A stretch of 64,000 nt of DNA from Thiocapsa roseilacustris (GTDB lineage Bacteria; Pseudomonadota; Gammaproteobacteria; Chromatiales; Chromatiaceae). The notes below the pieces were generated by a model, which had not been told where the DNA came from, did no database searches, and was given only the letters and a program-made list of their open reading frames with translations. Both the position numbers and the translations under genes were made by a program. Position 1 is the first letter of the stretch, and each line of letters opens with the position of its first letter. Positions 14,384-21,846 of the stretch are shown here, piece after piece. The stretch spans positions 1-64,000 of the forward strand of contig NZ_JBBWVE010000016.1 in the NCBI RefSeq assembly GCF_041903755.1, in the 5' to 3' direction.

Positions 14384-16213
14384 TCAAAACGGAAACAGCC
14401 AAGGCACCAGGGCCACCGACACCGTCATCGCGATGACGACGAACGGCAGGCCGACGCGCAGATAGTCGCCGAAGCGGTAGTTGCCCGCGGTTGCAACCAT
14501 CGCGTTGGGCGGGGCGATCGGGGTCATGAACGCGGATGAGGCGGCCAAGGCGACGATGATCGCGAAAGGGTACGGCGAGGCGCCGAGCTCGGCGGCCAGT
14601 GCGAGCGCGACCGGAATCACCAGCACCGCGTTGGCGGCCGCGACCACGAAGAGGCCGATCAGTACGGTGATGAGATAGAGCGTCGCCAGGATCAGATAGG
14701 GTCCGGCGTCGCCGAGCAGTGCGACCAGCGCGGTGGCGGCGAGGTCGATCCCTCCCGTGCGTTCCAGGGCGATGCCGAAGGGCAGCATGCCGGCGATCAA
14801 CACCAGGGTGCGCAGGCTGATGGCGCGGTAGGCGCTGTCGAGATCGATGCAGCGAAACAGACCCATCAGCAGGCAGCCGATCAGCGCCGCCTGCACCGCC
14901 GGCACCAGGTCGAGCACCATCAGGGCCACGGTGATGGCGAGAGCCAGCAGCGCGAAGGGCGCCTGTTTGGCGGCCGGCAGCACCTCGTCGAATTCCTTCG
15001 GTAGATTCAGCGCCACCAGATCGCGTCCGCCGCCGCGTAGCTGGCGGATCGCCTTCCAAGCACCGACCAAGAGCAGGGTGTCGCCGGGTTGCAGCCGTTC
15101 CTCGCGCAGTCGCTCGGGTGTCTGTGCGGTGGTGCCTCGACGCAATCCGATCGCAGTCAGATCGTATTGCGAGCGCAACTGCAGCTCGACGAGTGTCTTG
15201 CCGACCAGGCGCGAGTCCGCCGGCAGCATGACCTCGGCCATGCCCACACCCTGTGCCTGGTCGGTGAAATAGGCCCCGGACAGCGGCAGGCGCTCCAGTC
15301 CCAAGTCGGTGCAGCGGGCATCCGGTGCGGCGATCGGGGTCGGGCTGTCGATCAGCAGGATATCGCCGGCGGCGATCTCGGTGGTTGCATCCGGCCCGAT
15401 GAGGCAGGTGCGGAACGGCCGACTGCGCTCGACGGCAAGGACCGCCAGCTCGGCATGGCCCGGCAGGGCGAGCGCGCCGAGCGGTTGCCCGACGAGCGGG
15501 GAGCCCTCGCGCACCCGCACGCGCAGCTCCCGCTCGGCCAGGCGGTAGGTCTCGACCCAATCGCTCAGGCTCGGCCGCCCGCCCGTGCGCTGTCCGTCCG
15601 CCCCTCCGGTGCCCAGCCAGTGGCGCGCGAACATCATGTAGGCGACGCCGAGCAGCAGGATCGGCAGGCCGATCGGGGTCAGCGTAAAGAAGGACATGCC
15701 CTCCGCCCCGGTGCGCACCAGCTCGTAATTGACGATCAGGTTCGGCGCCGCGGCGACCAGCGTCAGCATGCCGCTGATGAGCGCGGCGAAGGAGACCGGC
15801 ATCAGGACCTGTGCCGGCGACATGCCGGTGCTCTGAGCGATGCGCAGCGCGACCGGGATGAAGATGGCGACCACGCCGGTGGAGTACATCACCGAGCCCA
15901 GCGCGCCGACGATCAACATCAGCATGGCGACCAGACGGGTCTCGTTCTTGCCGCCGCGAGCGACCAGCCAATCGCCTAGTCCCTGCGCGATGCCGGTTCG
16001 GGCCAAGCCCTCGCCGATGACGAACATGGCCGCAATCAGGACGATGTTCGGGTTGGCGAAACCGGCGATTGCCTCACGCACCGTGATGACCCCGGTGAAG
16101 GGCAGCGCGACCATCATCAGGAGACCCACGGCATCGGCCCGAGGGCGACCGAGGCTGAACATCAGGATCGCGCCGACCAACAGGGCCAGCACGAAGACCA
16201 AATCAAGGTTCAC
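14384..16213 (-). CDS. SLC13/DASS-family transporter with two RCK_C domains
   Basis: A 609-residue inner-membrane transporter of the divalent anion:Na+ symporter group (SLC13; sulfate, dicarboxylate or similar). Two hydrophobic halves, about residues 1-180 and 390-609, flank a soluble middle with two TrkA-C-like domains (around ELRVRVREGSPLVG and DSRLVGKTLVELQL). Signature helical-hairpin motifs are seen near FANPNIVLIAAMFV and at the C-terminus MTPIAPPNAMVATAG. The GTG start at 16213 is preceded by GAGGGG and followed directly by a hydrophobic segment; the open upstream extension is not convincing. In a sulfur bacterium sulfate or an organic acid would be a reasonable substrate. This is inference. 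Confidence 0.85.
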   Translation of the reverse strand: MNLDLVFVLALLVGAILMFSLGRPRADAVGLLMMVALPFTGVITVREAIAGFANPNIVLIAAMFVIGEGLARTGIAQGLGDWLVARGGKNETRLVAMLMLIVGALGSVMYSTGVVAIFIPVALRIAQSTGMSPAQVLMPVSFAALISGMLTLVAAAPNLIVNYELVRTGAEGMSFFTLTPIGLPILLLGVAYMMFARHWLGTGGADGQRTGGRPSLSDWVETYRLAERELRVRVREGSPLVGQPLGALALPGHAELAVLAVERSRPFRTCLIGPDATTEIAAGDILLIDSPTPIAAPDARCTDLGLERLPLSGAYFTDQAQGVGMAEVMLPADSRLVGKTLVELQLRSQYDLTAIGLRRGTTAQTPERLREERLQPGDTLLLVGAWKAIRQLRGGGRDLVALNLPKEFDEVLPAAKQAPFALLALAITVALMVLDLVPAVQAALIGCLLMGLFRCIDLDSAYRAISLRTLVLIAGMLPFGIALERTGGIDLAATALVALLGDAGPYLILATLYLITVLIGLFVVAAANAVLVIPVALALAAELGASPYPFAIIVALAASSAFMTPIAPPNAMVATAGNYRFGDYLRVGLPFVVIAMTVSVALVPWLFPF

Positions 16214-16470
16214 ATTTCCCCCCTCGGCACGAATCAGGCGCCGTTCGGTTTGTTTCAGAACACTTCCCCGGCGTTGAAGCCCGCATCGACGGCCTGTTGG
16301 GCGGTACACGGTGGCCCTCGTTCTCGGTTGCGGCGAGCATCCTCGGCACTGTGCTCGGCGCAAATGATGCCTTCTTTCGCCGGCAGGACCTACAAAATCG
16401 GCGCGAGCAGGCGTACGGTCTTTGCGCCGACTTTTTGGTGGAATGGCAGGGCGTCATAGGCCCGGGTCCG
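16214..16470. other. Intergenic stretch, no gene seen
   Basis: No convincing coding sequence is visible upstream of the SLC13 gene. The promoter of that gene should lie here, but no clear -35/-10 pair could be picked. The stretch ends at a copy of repeat A. Confidence 0.4.
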
Positions 16471-16517
16471 ACCAACCGTCGGCGCAAGTTGTACTTCCTA
16501 TCGTCAGCACAACCTAC
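16471..16517. repeat. Interspersed repeat A, copy 1 (partial)
   Basis: About 47 bases (ACCAACCGTCGGCGCAAGTT and on to CAGCACAACCTAC) are nearly identical to copies at 28018-28093 and, inverted, at 61781-61857. The copy contains one of the two GTTGTGC-type hairpins. It abuts the broken ABC-permease fragment, as if marking the break point. Confidence 0.8.
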
Positions 16518-16660
16518 AAGCTCGTGACAGGCGCAGGGCGTCGAGCGTGGTCACGGATAGGATCAGCACCGTCACGCCCGTGGCGATCACCACTGCGATG
16601 GCGGCGACCTGTCCCTTGAGGTCGAAGAGATCGCGCTGGAGCTTGGTACGGAGTGCTCGC
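16518..16660 (-). pseudogene. N-terminal scrap of an FtsX-type ABC permease
   Basis: On the minus strand the sequence encodes TKLQRDLFDLKGQVAAIAVV followed by a hydrophobic helix and LSVTTLDALRLSRA. This is the usual N-terminus of DevC/FtsX-family ABC transporter permeases. The frame ends shortly after this first transmembrane segment, at the edge of repeat A. No start codon, ATPase or adaptor gene accompanies it, so it is a gene fragment. Confidence 0.6.
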
Positions 16661-16732
16661 GTCGGTCGACCTCGGCGACTCGACCGGGAACCCGGTCCGG
16701 ACGTCCCCGCGCTCCCTACTTCTCCGATCCGC

Positions 16733-17716
16733 TCAGAAGGCGTCCGCTTCAACCTCCAGATAGGCCAGCGAGACGTGCTTGCCCAATTCCTCCTCGAAGC
16801 CCGGCCAATCCTTGAAGCGGGCAAGCTGCTCGGCGATGATCGGACGCATCTCGAAGTCGCTGCCGCCGCTCTCGTACAAGGCCGCGACACCGTCGTAGAC
16901 CCCGGTCAGATAGTCGCGATAGGCATCGACGATCTCCCAGCCGCCGGTTTGGCCGTGCCCCGGAATCAGCACGCTCGCCCTCACCGTGGCTTTGACCCCA
17001 TCCAACGCATTGATGCTGCCGATGAAGGATCCGTCGTCCATGCGCACGATGCGCCTGTTGCAGGCGTTGTCGCCCAGGAACAGCGCGTCTAGCTCCGGGA
17101 TTTCGAACATCAGGTCCGAGGTGCTGTGCACGTGCGGGAAATAGTGGGTCTTGAAAGTAAGCCCTCCGATCGAAAGGGTCTCGCCACCCTCGAGGGCATG
17201 CGTCGGACCCTCGGCCACCGTCCCTTCGGTGGCGCCTTCGGTGGCGCTCAGCATGCGTTGCACCCACTCCTCGCCGGCCCCTTCGGCGACCAGCTTCAGC
17301 ATCTCTGGATGCCCGTAGATCGGCACCTGCGGGGCCACGGCCAACATCGCCTGATTGCCCAGCCAATGGTCGCCGTGGACGTGCGTGTTCAGCACCGCCA
17401 GCAAGGGTTTGTCGGTCACCTTGCGGATCTGGCGCAGGACCATCTCTCCGGTCTGGACGCTCGACCCCGGATCTACGACGATCACGCCGGTCTCCGTGAC
17501 CAGGAAGGCCGGGTTGTTCATGAATCCCTGGTTCTCGGGGGTCGGATAGTCCACCGGTCCGTGGATCACATAGAGACCGGGAGCGACCTGCTCCGCCGGG
17601 TAGTCCGGCAGGTCCGGGCCGCGATCCGCCAGGGCGGGGAAGGCGAGGGCGAGCATCAGGCAGGAGAGCAGGACGACCGGCCACGAGGGCCCGTGCGGGA
17701 TTCGATCAAGCGGCAT
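16733..17716 (-). CDS. Exported SoxH-like metallo-beta-lactamase-fold hydrolase
   Basis: A 327-residue protein with an N-terminal signal peptide (VVLLSCLMLALAFPALA, cleavage about residue 31), so it acts in the periplasm. The MBL fold is marked by the metal motif THVHGDH, a later His in HYFPHVHSTSD, the Asp in FLGDNACN and the His in LIPGHGQ. It resembles the SoxH / quinoprotein-relay group of exported MBL proteins associated with sulfur or methanol oxidation. The reaction is not established. It ends in EVEADAF and is followed by a small gap to the permease scrap. Confidence 0.8.
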   Translation of the reverse strand: MPLDRIPHGPSWPVVLLSCLMLALAFPALADRGPDLPDYPAEQVAPGLYVIHGPVDYPTPENQGFMNNPAFLVTETGVIVVDPGSSVQTGEMVLRQIRKVTDKPLLAVLNTHVHGDHWLGNQAMLAVAPQVPIYGHPEMLKLVAEGAGEEWVQRMLSATEGATEGTVAEGPTHALEGGETLSIGGLTFKTHYFPHVHSTSDLMFEIPELDALFLGDNACNRRIVRMDDGSFIGSINALDGVKATVRASVLIPGHGQTGGWEIVDAYRDYLTGVYDGVAALYESGGSDFEMRPIIAEQLARFKDWPGFEEELGKHVSLAYLEVEADAF

Positions 17717-17805
17717 GGGTAAGCCTCCTCACGGTGAACCAAAATGGCGTTATACAGCAGGGGCGGCAAGGGAACATCCCGAGCCCGGTGCGATGCCGTG
17801 CTGCA

Positions 17806-19224
17806 CTAGAAACTGGACCAGCCGAGATGCTCTCCGATCCATGCCTGAAGAGACCGCACCGCGGAGCGATCCTCCCAGGTGTCGTAAGAATCGGAAACCT
17901 GCCAATCCGGCTCGTTGCGCCAGCGCTGCTCGAACCAGGTCAGCGCAGCGCGGAGGAAGGGATCATCCGCCGGACCCACGACAAGGACATTCGTCTCCAG
18001 GTTGAAGTCGTCCAGGTTCCGTCGGGTGAAATTCGACGACCCTGTGATGAGCACGGCTTCGCCATCGGCGCGTTCCAGAACAAGCTGCTTGGCGTGACAT
18101 TGCTCCCCGCTGGTATGACACCAGCGGACCGGGATTCCGGCATCGTGGAAACGCCGCCCGGTCTGGCGATTGGGGATTCCACTCTTCTCCCGGCCGAAGG
18201 CATCCCGGTTGGGGTCGAGCAGGATTCGGACATCGACGCCGCGACCCGCTGCGTCCTTGACGGCGCGGATCAGCGTCTCGTGAGAGAAATAGAACATGGC
18301 GATATTGAGCCGATCCCCGCGAGCCGCGCTCCGGATCGTGTCGAGCGCCGCCTCCCGGATTCGGCTTTCGGTGATGATCCGCGCCTGTAGTGGACTCGGC
18401 GCAGGCGCGTCTTGGTCGGCCGGGACCTCGAAGGGCACCTGCCCGGCGGAAAAGCGGATCACGGCGGTTTCGGTTTCCAGGAGATCCAGCGCCGCTTGGC
18501 CGCGAAACACCACAGCCGTGTTCACATGGGCGCTGCTCGCGTCATGCGGATTGGCCGACGTCACCAGTGCCACCCAGCCATCGCCTTCATCGGCCACGAG
18601 CGTCTTGCGATGATTGGCCTTGAGGTTGAGCAAGGCCAGATAGGTCCGCAGCGTGACCGCCTCTTCGCCCACCGGATTGGGCAGCCAGCCACGGGTGCTG
18701 TTGCCCAGCCACTTGCAGCAGAGTCGCCAAGCGGCCGACCAGAGGGGGTTGGGATCGCGCAGTCGATCGAGATCGGTATAGACCAGATGCGCACCCGCTG
18801 CCTCGAGCGCATCCAGGTGCGGCGCCGCGACCCCCCCGTAGAGGCTGTTGAAGGGGTCGGTGATGATGACCACTACGAGCCCCGGCCGGTCGCGCATGCG
18901 GAGCAGCAGGTTCTCGGTCAGCTCCCGAGACAGTGGCCGATGGGTTTCCGTGATCGTTCCCTGCATGGCATTGAACAGAAACATATCCAACACCAGCAGC
19001 CTGTCTGCACCCTGGATCAACGCGAAGACGCGATCGAAGATGACCTGTCGCGTGTGCCGTTCGCTCTCGGCATCCACCCAGGTGTGATCGGCGAGAAACT
19101 CCAGGTCATGCACCGGGCGCAGCGGTGGGGCAACGCTGATTCCAGACGGTAGGGGCTTGTAGGCATGGTAGAGGCCGTTGCCCAGAACAAGGGCAAGCAG
19201 CACCAGCAAAATGGCTTTCATCAC
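17806..19224 (-). CDS. Phospholipase D-like (cardiolipin-synthase-type) protein
   Basis: A 472-residue protein with an N-terminal hydrophobic segment (AILLVLLALVLGNGLYHA), probably a membrane anchor or signal. It has two PLD halves. The first HKD motif is HRKTLVAD followed by LVTSANPHD. The second, HAKQLVLE followed by LITGSSNFTRRN, has Glu where the motif usually has Asp. It may act as a cardiolipin or phosphatidyl transferase or a phosphodiesterase at the envelope. It is transcribed alone, opposite to the short carbonic-anhydrase remnant on its upstream side. Confidence 0.8.
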   Translation of the reverse strand: MMKAILLVLLALVLGNGLYHAYKPLPSGISVAPPLRPVHDLEFLADHTWVDAESERHTRQVIFDRVFALIQGADRLLVLDMFLFNAMQGTITETHRPLSRELTENLLLRMRDRPGLVVVIITDPFNSLYGGVAAPHLDALEAAGAHLVYTDLDRLRDPNPLWSAAWRLCCKWLGNSTRGWLPNPVGEEAVTLRTYLALLNLKANHRKTLVADEGDGWVALVTSANPHDASSAHVNTAVVFRGQAALDLLETETAVIRFSAGQVPFEVPADQDAPAPSPLQARIITESRIREAALDTIRSAARGDRLNIAMFYFSHETLIRAVKDAAGRGVDVRILLDPNRDAFGREKSGIPNRQTGRRFHDAGIPVRWCHTSGEQCHAKQLVLERADGEAVLITGSSNFTRRNLDDFNLETNVLVVGPADDPFLRAALTWFEQRWRNEPDWQVSDSYDTWEDRSAVRSLQAWIGEHLGWSSF

Positions 19225-19314
19225 CGGATCTATCGACGGGTCATGGGGCTCGATAGCCTACTGTACCTTGTCCCTGGGCCGAGGCCGCCCAAGGGCCGGG
19301 TTGGGTAACCGAAT

Positions 19315-19497
19315 CCGACCGAGACGCGCCCGGCCATCAAGGACAACGCGCAAAGCGTCGTCGAGGACGTTCAGCGCATCCGTCGGCACCCCCTTGTTCC
19401 GGGCGATATTCCGATCGACGGCTACATCGACGACGTATGCACCGGCAAGCTTCTTGAAGTGCCGGAAGCTACTCAGGTCGGCATGGCATCGGTTTGA
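19315..19497 (+). pseudogene. C-terminal remnant of a beta-carbonic anhydrase
   Basis: Read on the plus strand, about 58 codons encode ETRPAIKDNAQSVVEDVQRI, then HPLVPGDIPIDGYIDDV and TGKLLEVPEAT before a TGA stop at 19495-19497. This is the well-known C-terminal pattern of beta-class carbonic anhydrases. The zinc-binding N-terminal two thirds are absent; upstream in the same frame is a stop codon. It is a decayed gene, followed directly by a copy of repeat D. Confidence 0.7.
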
Positions 19498-19509
19498 TCG
19501 AAGCGGTGC

Positions 19510-19575
19510 GAACCTGCTCGTGACACCGCTCCGGCGGTGTCACGCCTCTCCCGGCGCTCCGCGCCACGATCCACA
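19510..19575. repeat. Interspersed repeat D, copy 1 (GTGACACC palindrome)
   Basis: GTGACACCGC and GCGGTGTCAC pair around a TCCG loop. The palindrome is followed by a second dyad-rich part (CGGCGCTCCGCGCCACGAT). Related copies are at 56455-56575 and, split by an insertion sequence, at 53765-53831 plus 55546-55560. It is a REP-like element. Confidence 0.75.
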
Positions 19576-19672
19576 GTCTTACCCCCTTCCGTGGGTCTAT
19601 CGGAGCGGCCGAGCTGTCGAGGGCCAAGGCAAAAGCTCGCGACCCTTAACCGACATCTTCCCGAACCCGCGC

Positions 19673-20038
19673 TCAACTCGCACTGATGACGAAGACGCCC
19701 GCACAGATCAACAACACCCCGAGGGCGCGCAGCAGGGTGACCTGCTCTCCAATCATAAATCCAACCAGCAGCGCCAACGCAAATCCCAGTCCCTCCAAGG
19801 GGTATGCCTTACTGACATCCCAACGCGCCAGCACCCACAACCAAGCGACAGCGCCAAGCGTATAGAGCGCGAAGCCGCCGATGATGGAGGGATTGAGCAT
19901 GACGACCCCTGCCACGTGCAGTGCTGCTGGCTTCGCCATCGCCGCCTTGACCGCGACGCTCGACAGCCCTGCCTTGATCAGAAACTGAGCGGTTACAGAT
20001 AATAGAACACAGCCAATCGCTGCGAGTGCCGTGTACAT
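19673..20038 (-). CDS. Small EamA/SMR-type membrane protein (flippase-like)
   Basis: A 121-residue, very hydrophobic protein with four predicted membrane helices, related to the small DMT-superfamily transporters (SMR / ArnE-ArnF type). The marks are the N-terminal helix with TAQFLIKAGL and the C-terminal segments AYPLEGLGFALALLVGFMIG and RALGVLLICAGVFVI. ArnE/F-type proteins flip lipid-linked sugars. Here the gene lies 12 bases downstream of a lipid-glycosyltransferase-like gene in the same orientation, so a role in moving or regulating a glycolipid is reasonable. Drug or cation efflux is the alternative. Confidence 0.75.
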   Translation of the reverse strand: MYTALAAIGCVLLSVTAQFLIKAGLSSVAVKAAMAKPAALHVAGVVMLNPSIIGGFALYTLGAVAWLWVLARWDVSKAYPLEGLGFALALLVGFMIGEQVTLLRALGVLLICAGVFVISAS

Positions 20039-20050
20039 CGGTTTATCTGC

Positions 20051-21391
20051 TCACCATTTTTTGGTTGCTATCAAAGAAGCAATTCGGTTTCTTTCTTTGC
20101 GCTTGGCGCGGCCGAGCTTCGGGAGTTTGGACAAAGCCTTTGACGAGCAACGTCGCCATGCAGCCGGGTGCTCGGTTCCGGCCGGCCATGCAGGCGTGAC
20201 GACCTCGCAGCCATCGGAGGATGAATCAACCCGACCCAATAGCGGGACCGTGCTCACGACACGAGTGCGCTGTCGTGCTTGCTCCAGAATTTGCGCGAGG
20301 ATCTGCGGCACCTCGAAAACAGCACGGTTATCGATCCGTCGCACCCTGGATTGGTACTCGGGCAAGTTCCGCGTGATGTCGTCGACCGCTGCGCGGATGG
20401 ACCGAAGACTGCGTTGCACAACACCCAAGCCATGTTCGCGCACCCATTCGGTATTCCAGCGCTCCTGCGGCATGGTCCATGCGTTGCGGGTCACGATCAC
20501 CGGCAGCCCCTCGTGAACGGCCTCGCTTAGACTGCCCGGCCCCGGCTTCCCGATGAAGAAATCGGCCAGCCGCATCCATCGCGCAACGTCGGTCGTGAAG
20601 CCGACCACGACACGCGGCGCTGCCGCCGGCAGGGCGCGCAGTTCCGCTGCCAGGGTTTCGTTGCGGCCGCACATCAGAATCAGCGGGGTCTTCGGCAAGC
20701 GGGCGGCAATGCCCTTCATCGCTCGCGAGCCCGTGCCGCCGAACAACACCAAACCGGTTGGCGTCGCTGCATCCAAGCCCACCCGCTGCCGCTCTTCGCT
20801 GCGATCGACGGGCGCCTGCGTATAGAACTCGGGGCGCAGGATCATCCCGCTGCTGCGATACACGTGATCCGGCGAGCAGCCGGCGGCCAAAGCCTGCGCG
20901 TACGCGTACTCGGTACCGCACACCAGATGCTGAGCGAGGTCCGGCTCGATCCAGAAGTGTGGCGGGTGGTCGGCCATGTCGGTGAGCACCGTGACGAAGG
21001 GCACGCTCGCGTCGGCCAGCGCCAGACCGTCATACATCGCGCGGTTGAAGTTCGGGATCAGCGAAACGACAAGATCCGGCTTGGTCGTTCGCCAATGGAT
21101 CGCCAGCCGCTGCACCATGAGGGCATGCGTCCAGCGGATCATGCCTTGCAGAAGCTTCAGCTCCTGCGCCAGCCCAAGCGTGAAGCCGGTGGCCAAGCGC
21201 CGATTGTAGATATCCTCCGGCTCCATCCCGGTAACGCGCCGAAAGTACCCGAGCGGATCCAGAACCTGCATCAGGTTGACCTTTCGCACCTGCCAAGGCA
21301 ATCCCTGATCATGGATGACCTGCTCCAGCGCCAGCGCTGCAGCACGGTGACCACCCCCGGCATTGAACCAGATCAGATCGACGGTGGTCAT
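20051..21391 (-). CDS. MGDG-synthase/MurG-like glycosyltransferase
   Basis: A 446-residue GT28-type glycosyltransferase similar to diacylglycerol galactosyl/glucosyltransferases. The N-terminal WFNAGGGHRAAALALEQVI is the usual glycine-rich acceptor-side motif. The C-terminal domain has VLFGGTGSRAMKGIA, ILMCGRNETLA, FIGKPGPGSLSEAVHEGLPV for nucleotide-sugar binding and MPQERWNTEWV. The last 60 residues are an extra, basic and low-homology tail (KLPKLGRAKRKERNRIASL), perhaps membrane-associating. Start Met chosen at MTTVDLIWF; upstream codons are doubtful. It probably makes a glycolipid at the inner membrane together with the small membrane protein encoded downstream. Confidence 0.8.
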   Translation of the reverse strand: MTTVDLIWFNAGGGHRAAALALEQVIHDQGLPWQVRKVNLMQVLDPLGYFRRVTGMEPEDIYNRRLATGFTLGLAQELKLLQGMIRWTHALMVQRLAIHWRTTKPDLVVSLIPNFNRAMYDGLALADASVPFVTVLTDMADHPPHFWIEPDLAQHLVCGTEYAYAQALAAGCSPDHVYRSSGMILRPEFYTQAPVDRSEERQRVGLDAATPTGLVLFGGTGSRAMKGIAARLPKTPLILMCGRNETLAAELRALPAAAPRVVVGFTTDVARWMRLADFFIGKPGPGSLSEAVHEGLPVIVTRNAWTMPQERWNTEWVREHGLGVVQRSLRSIRAAVDDITRNLPEYQSRVRRIDNRAVFEVPQILAQILEQARQRTRVVSTVPLLGRVDSSSDGCEVVTPAWPAGTEHPAAWRRCSSKALSKLPKLGRAKRKERNRIASLIATKKW

Positions 21392-21625
21392 GAGGGCAAT
21401 CGTCGAGCGCAACGGCGACGGCGAGGGGAGATGTGGTGTTCAGTCAGCGGACGAAGAATCACGAGGCGACATACCGAGCGACTGGACCACATCCGGCTAG
21501 TGTAGCTCGGATGGTCGGCGGTTCCGGTGACAATCGTGTGACGCCTGCAGATGCCCGATACATTCATAGCGCTTGGCTTTTGGGTTGCCATCTTGAGTTT
21601 TATCAATAGATTAGACACCATTCGC
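21392..21625. other. Intergenic stretch, no gene seen
   Basis: Upstream region of the glycosyltransferase gene, with lower GC around 21590-21615. No gene and no clear promoter pair was recognised. It ends at repeat B copy 1. Confidence 0.4.
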
Positions 21626-21776
21626 TGGCCACCTATCAGTTGACGCCGGCGCCCTGGAGCCAGCTCGAAATGCCTCTCACGCAGACACGGACAGCACGGA
21701 GGATTCGAGATCTTTCCTTCGCGCCCTCCGTGACTCCATGGATCCGTGAGATATCTTAGAAACTGATCGGTGGCAA
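21626..21776. repeat. Interspersed repeat B, copy 1 (MITE-like)
   Basis: A segment of about 151 bp whose ends are inverted repeats: GCCACCTATCAGTT at the left and AACTGATCGGTGGC at the right. The interior (CTCACG, CACGGA, GATCTTTCCT, CTCCGTG) matches the copy at 52179-52336 over its whole length. It carries no gene. The structure suggests a small non-autonomous transposable repeat. It lies at the left edge of the decayed defense island. Confidence 0.75.
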
Positions 21777-21846
21777 GACCCCATTCGTTGCGTTGCCGCG
21801 GTCGAGGTTGTCGCCTCGCTCGGGCCGCATGCGATGGCGTCCGTCA

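Noticed and set aside
15089..15979. Large plus-strand frame (296 codons) opposite the SLC13 gene
   Set aside because: It is antisense to a well-supported membrane transporter and rich in Gln/Arg/His, as expected for a shadow frame.
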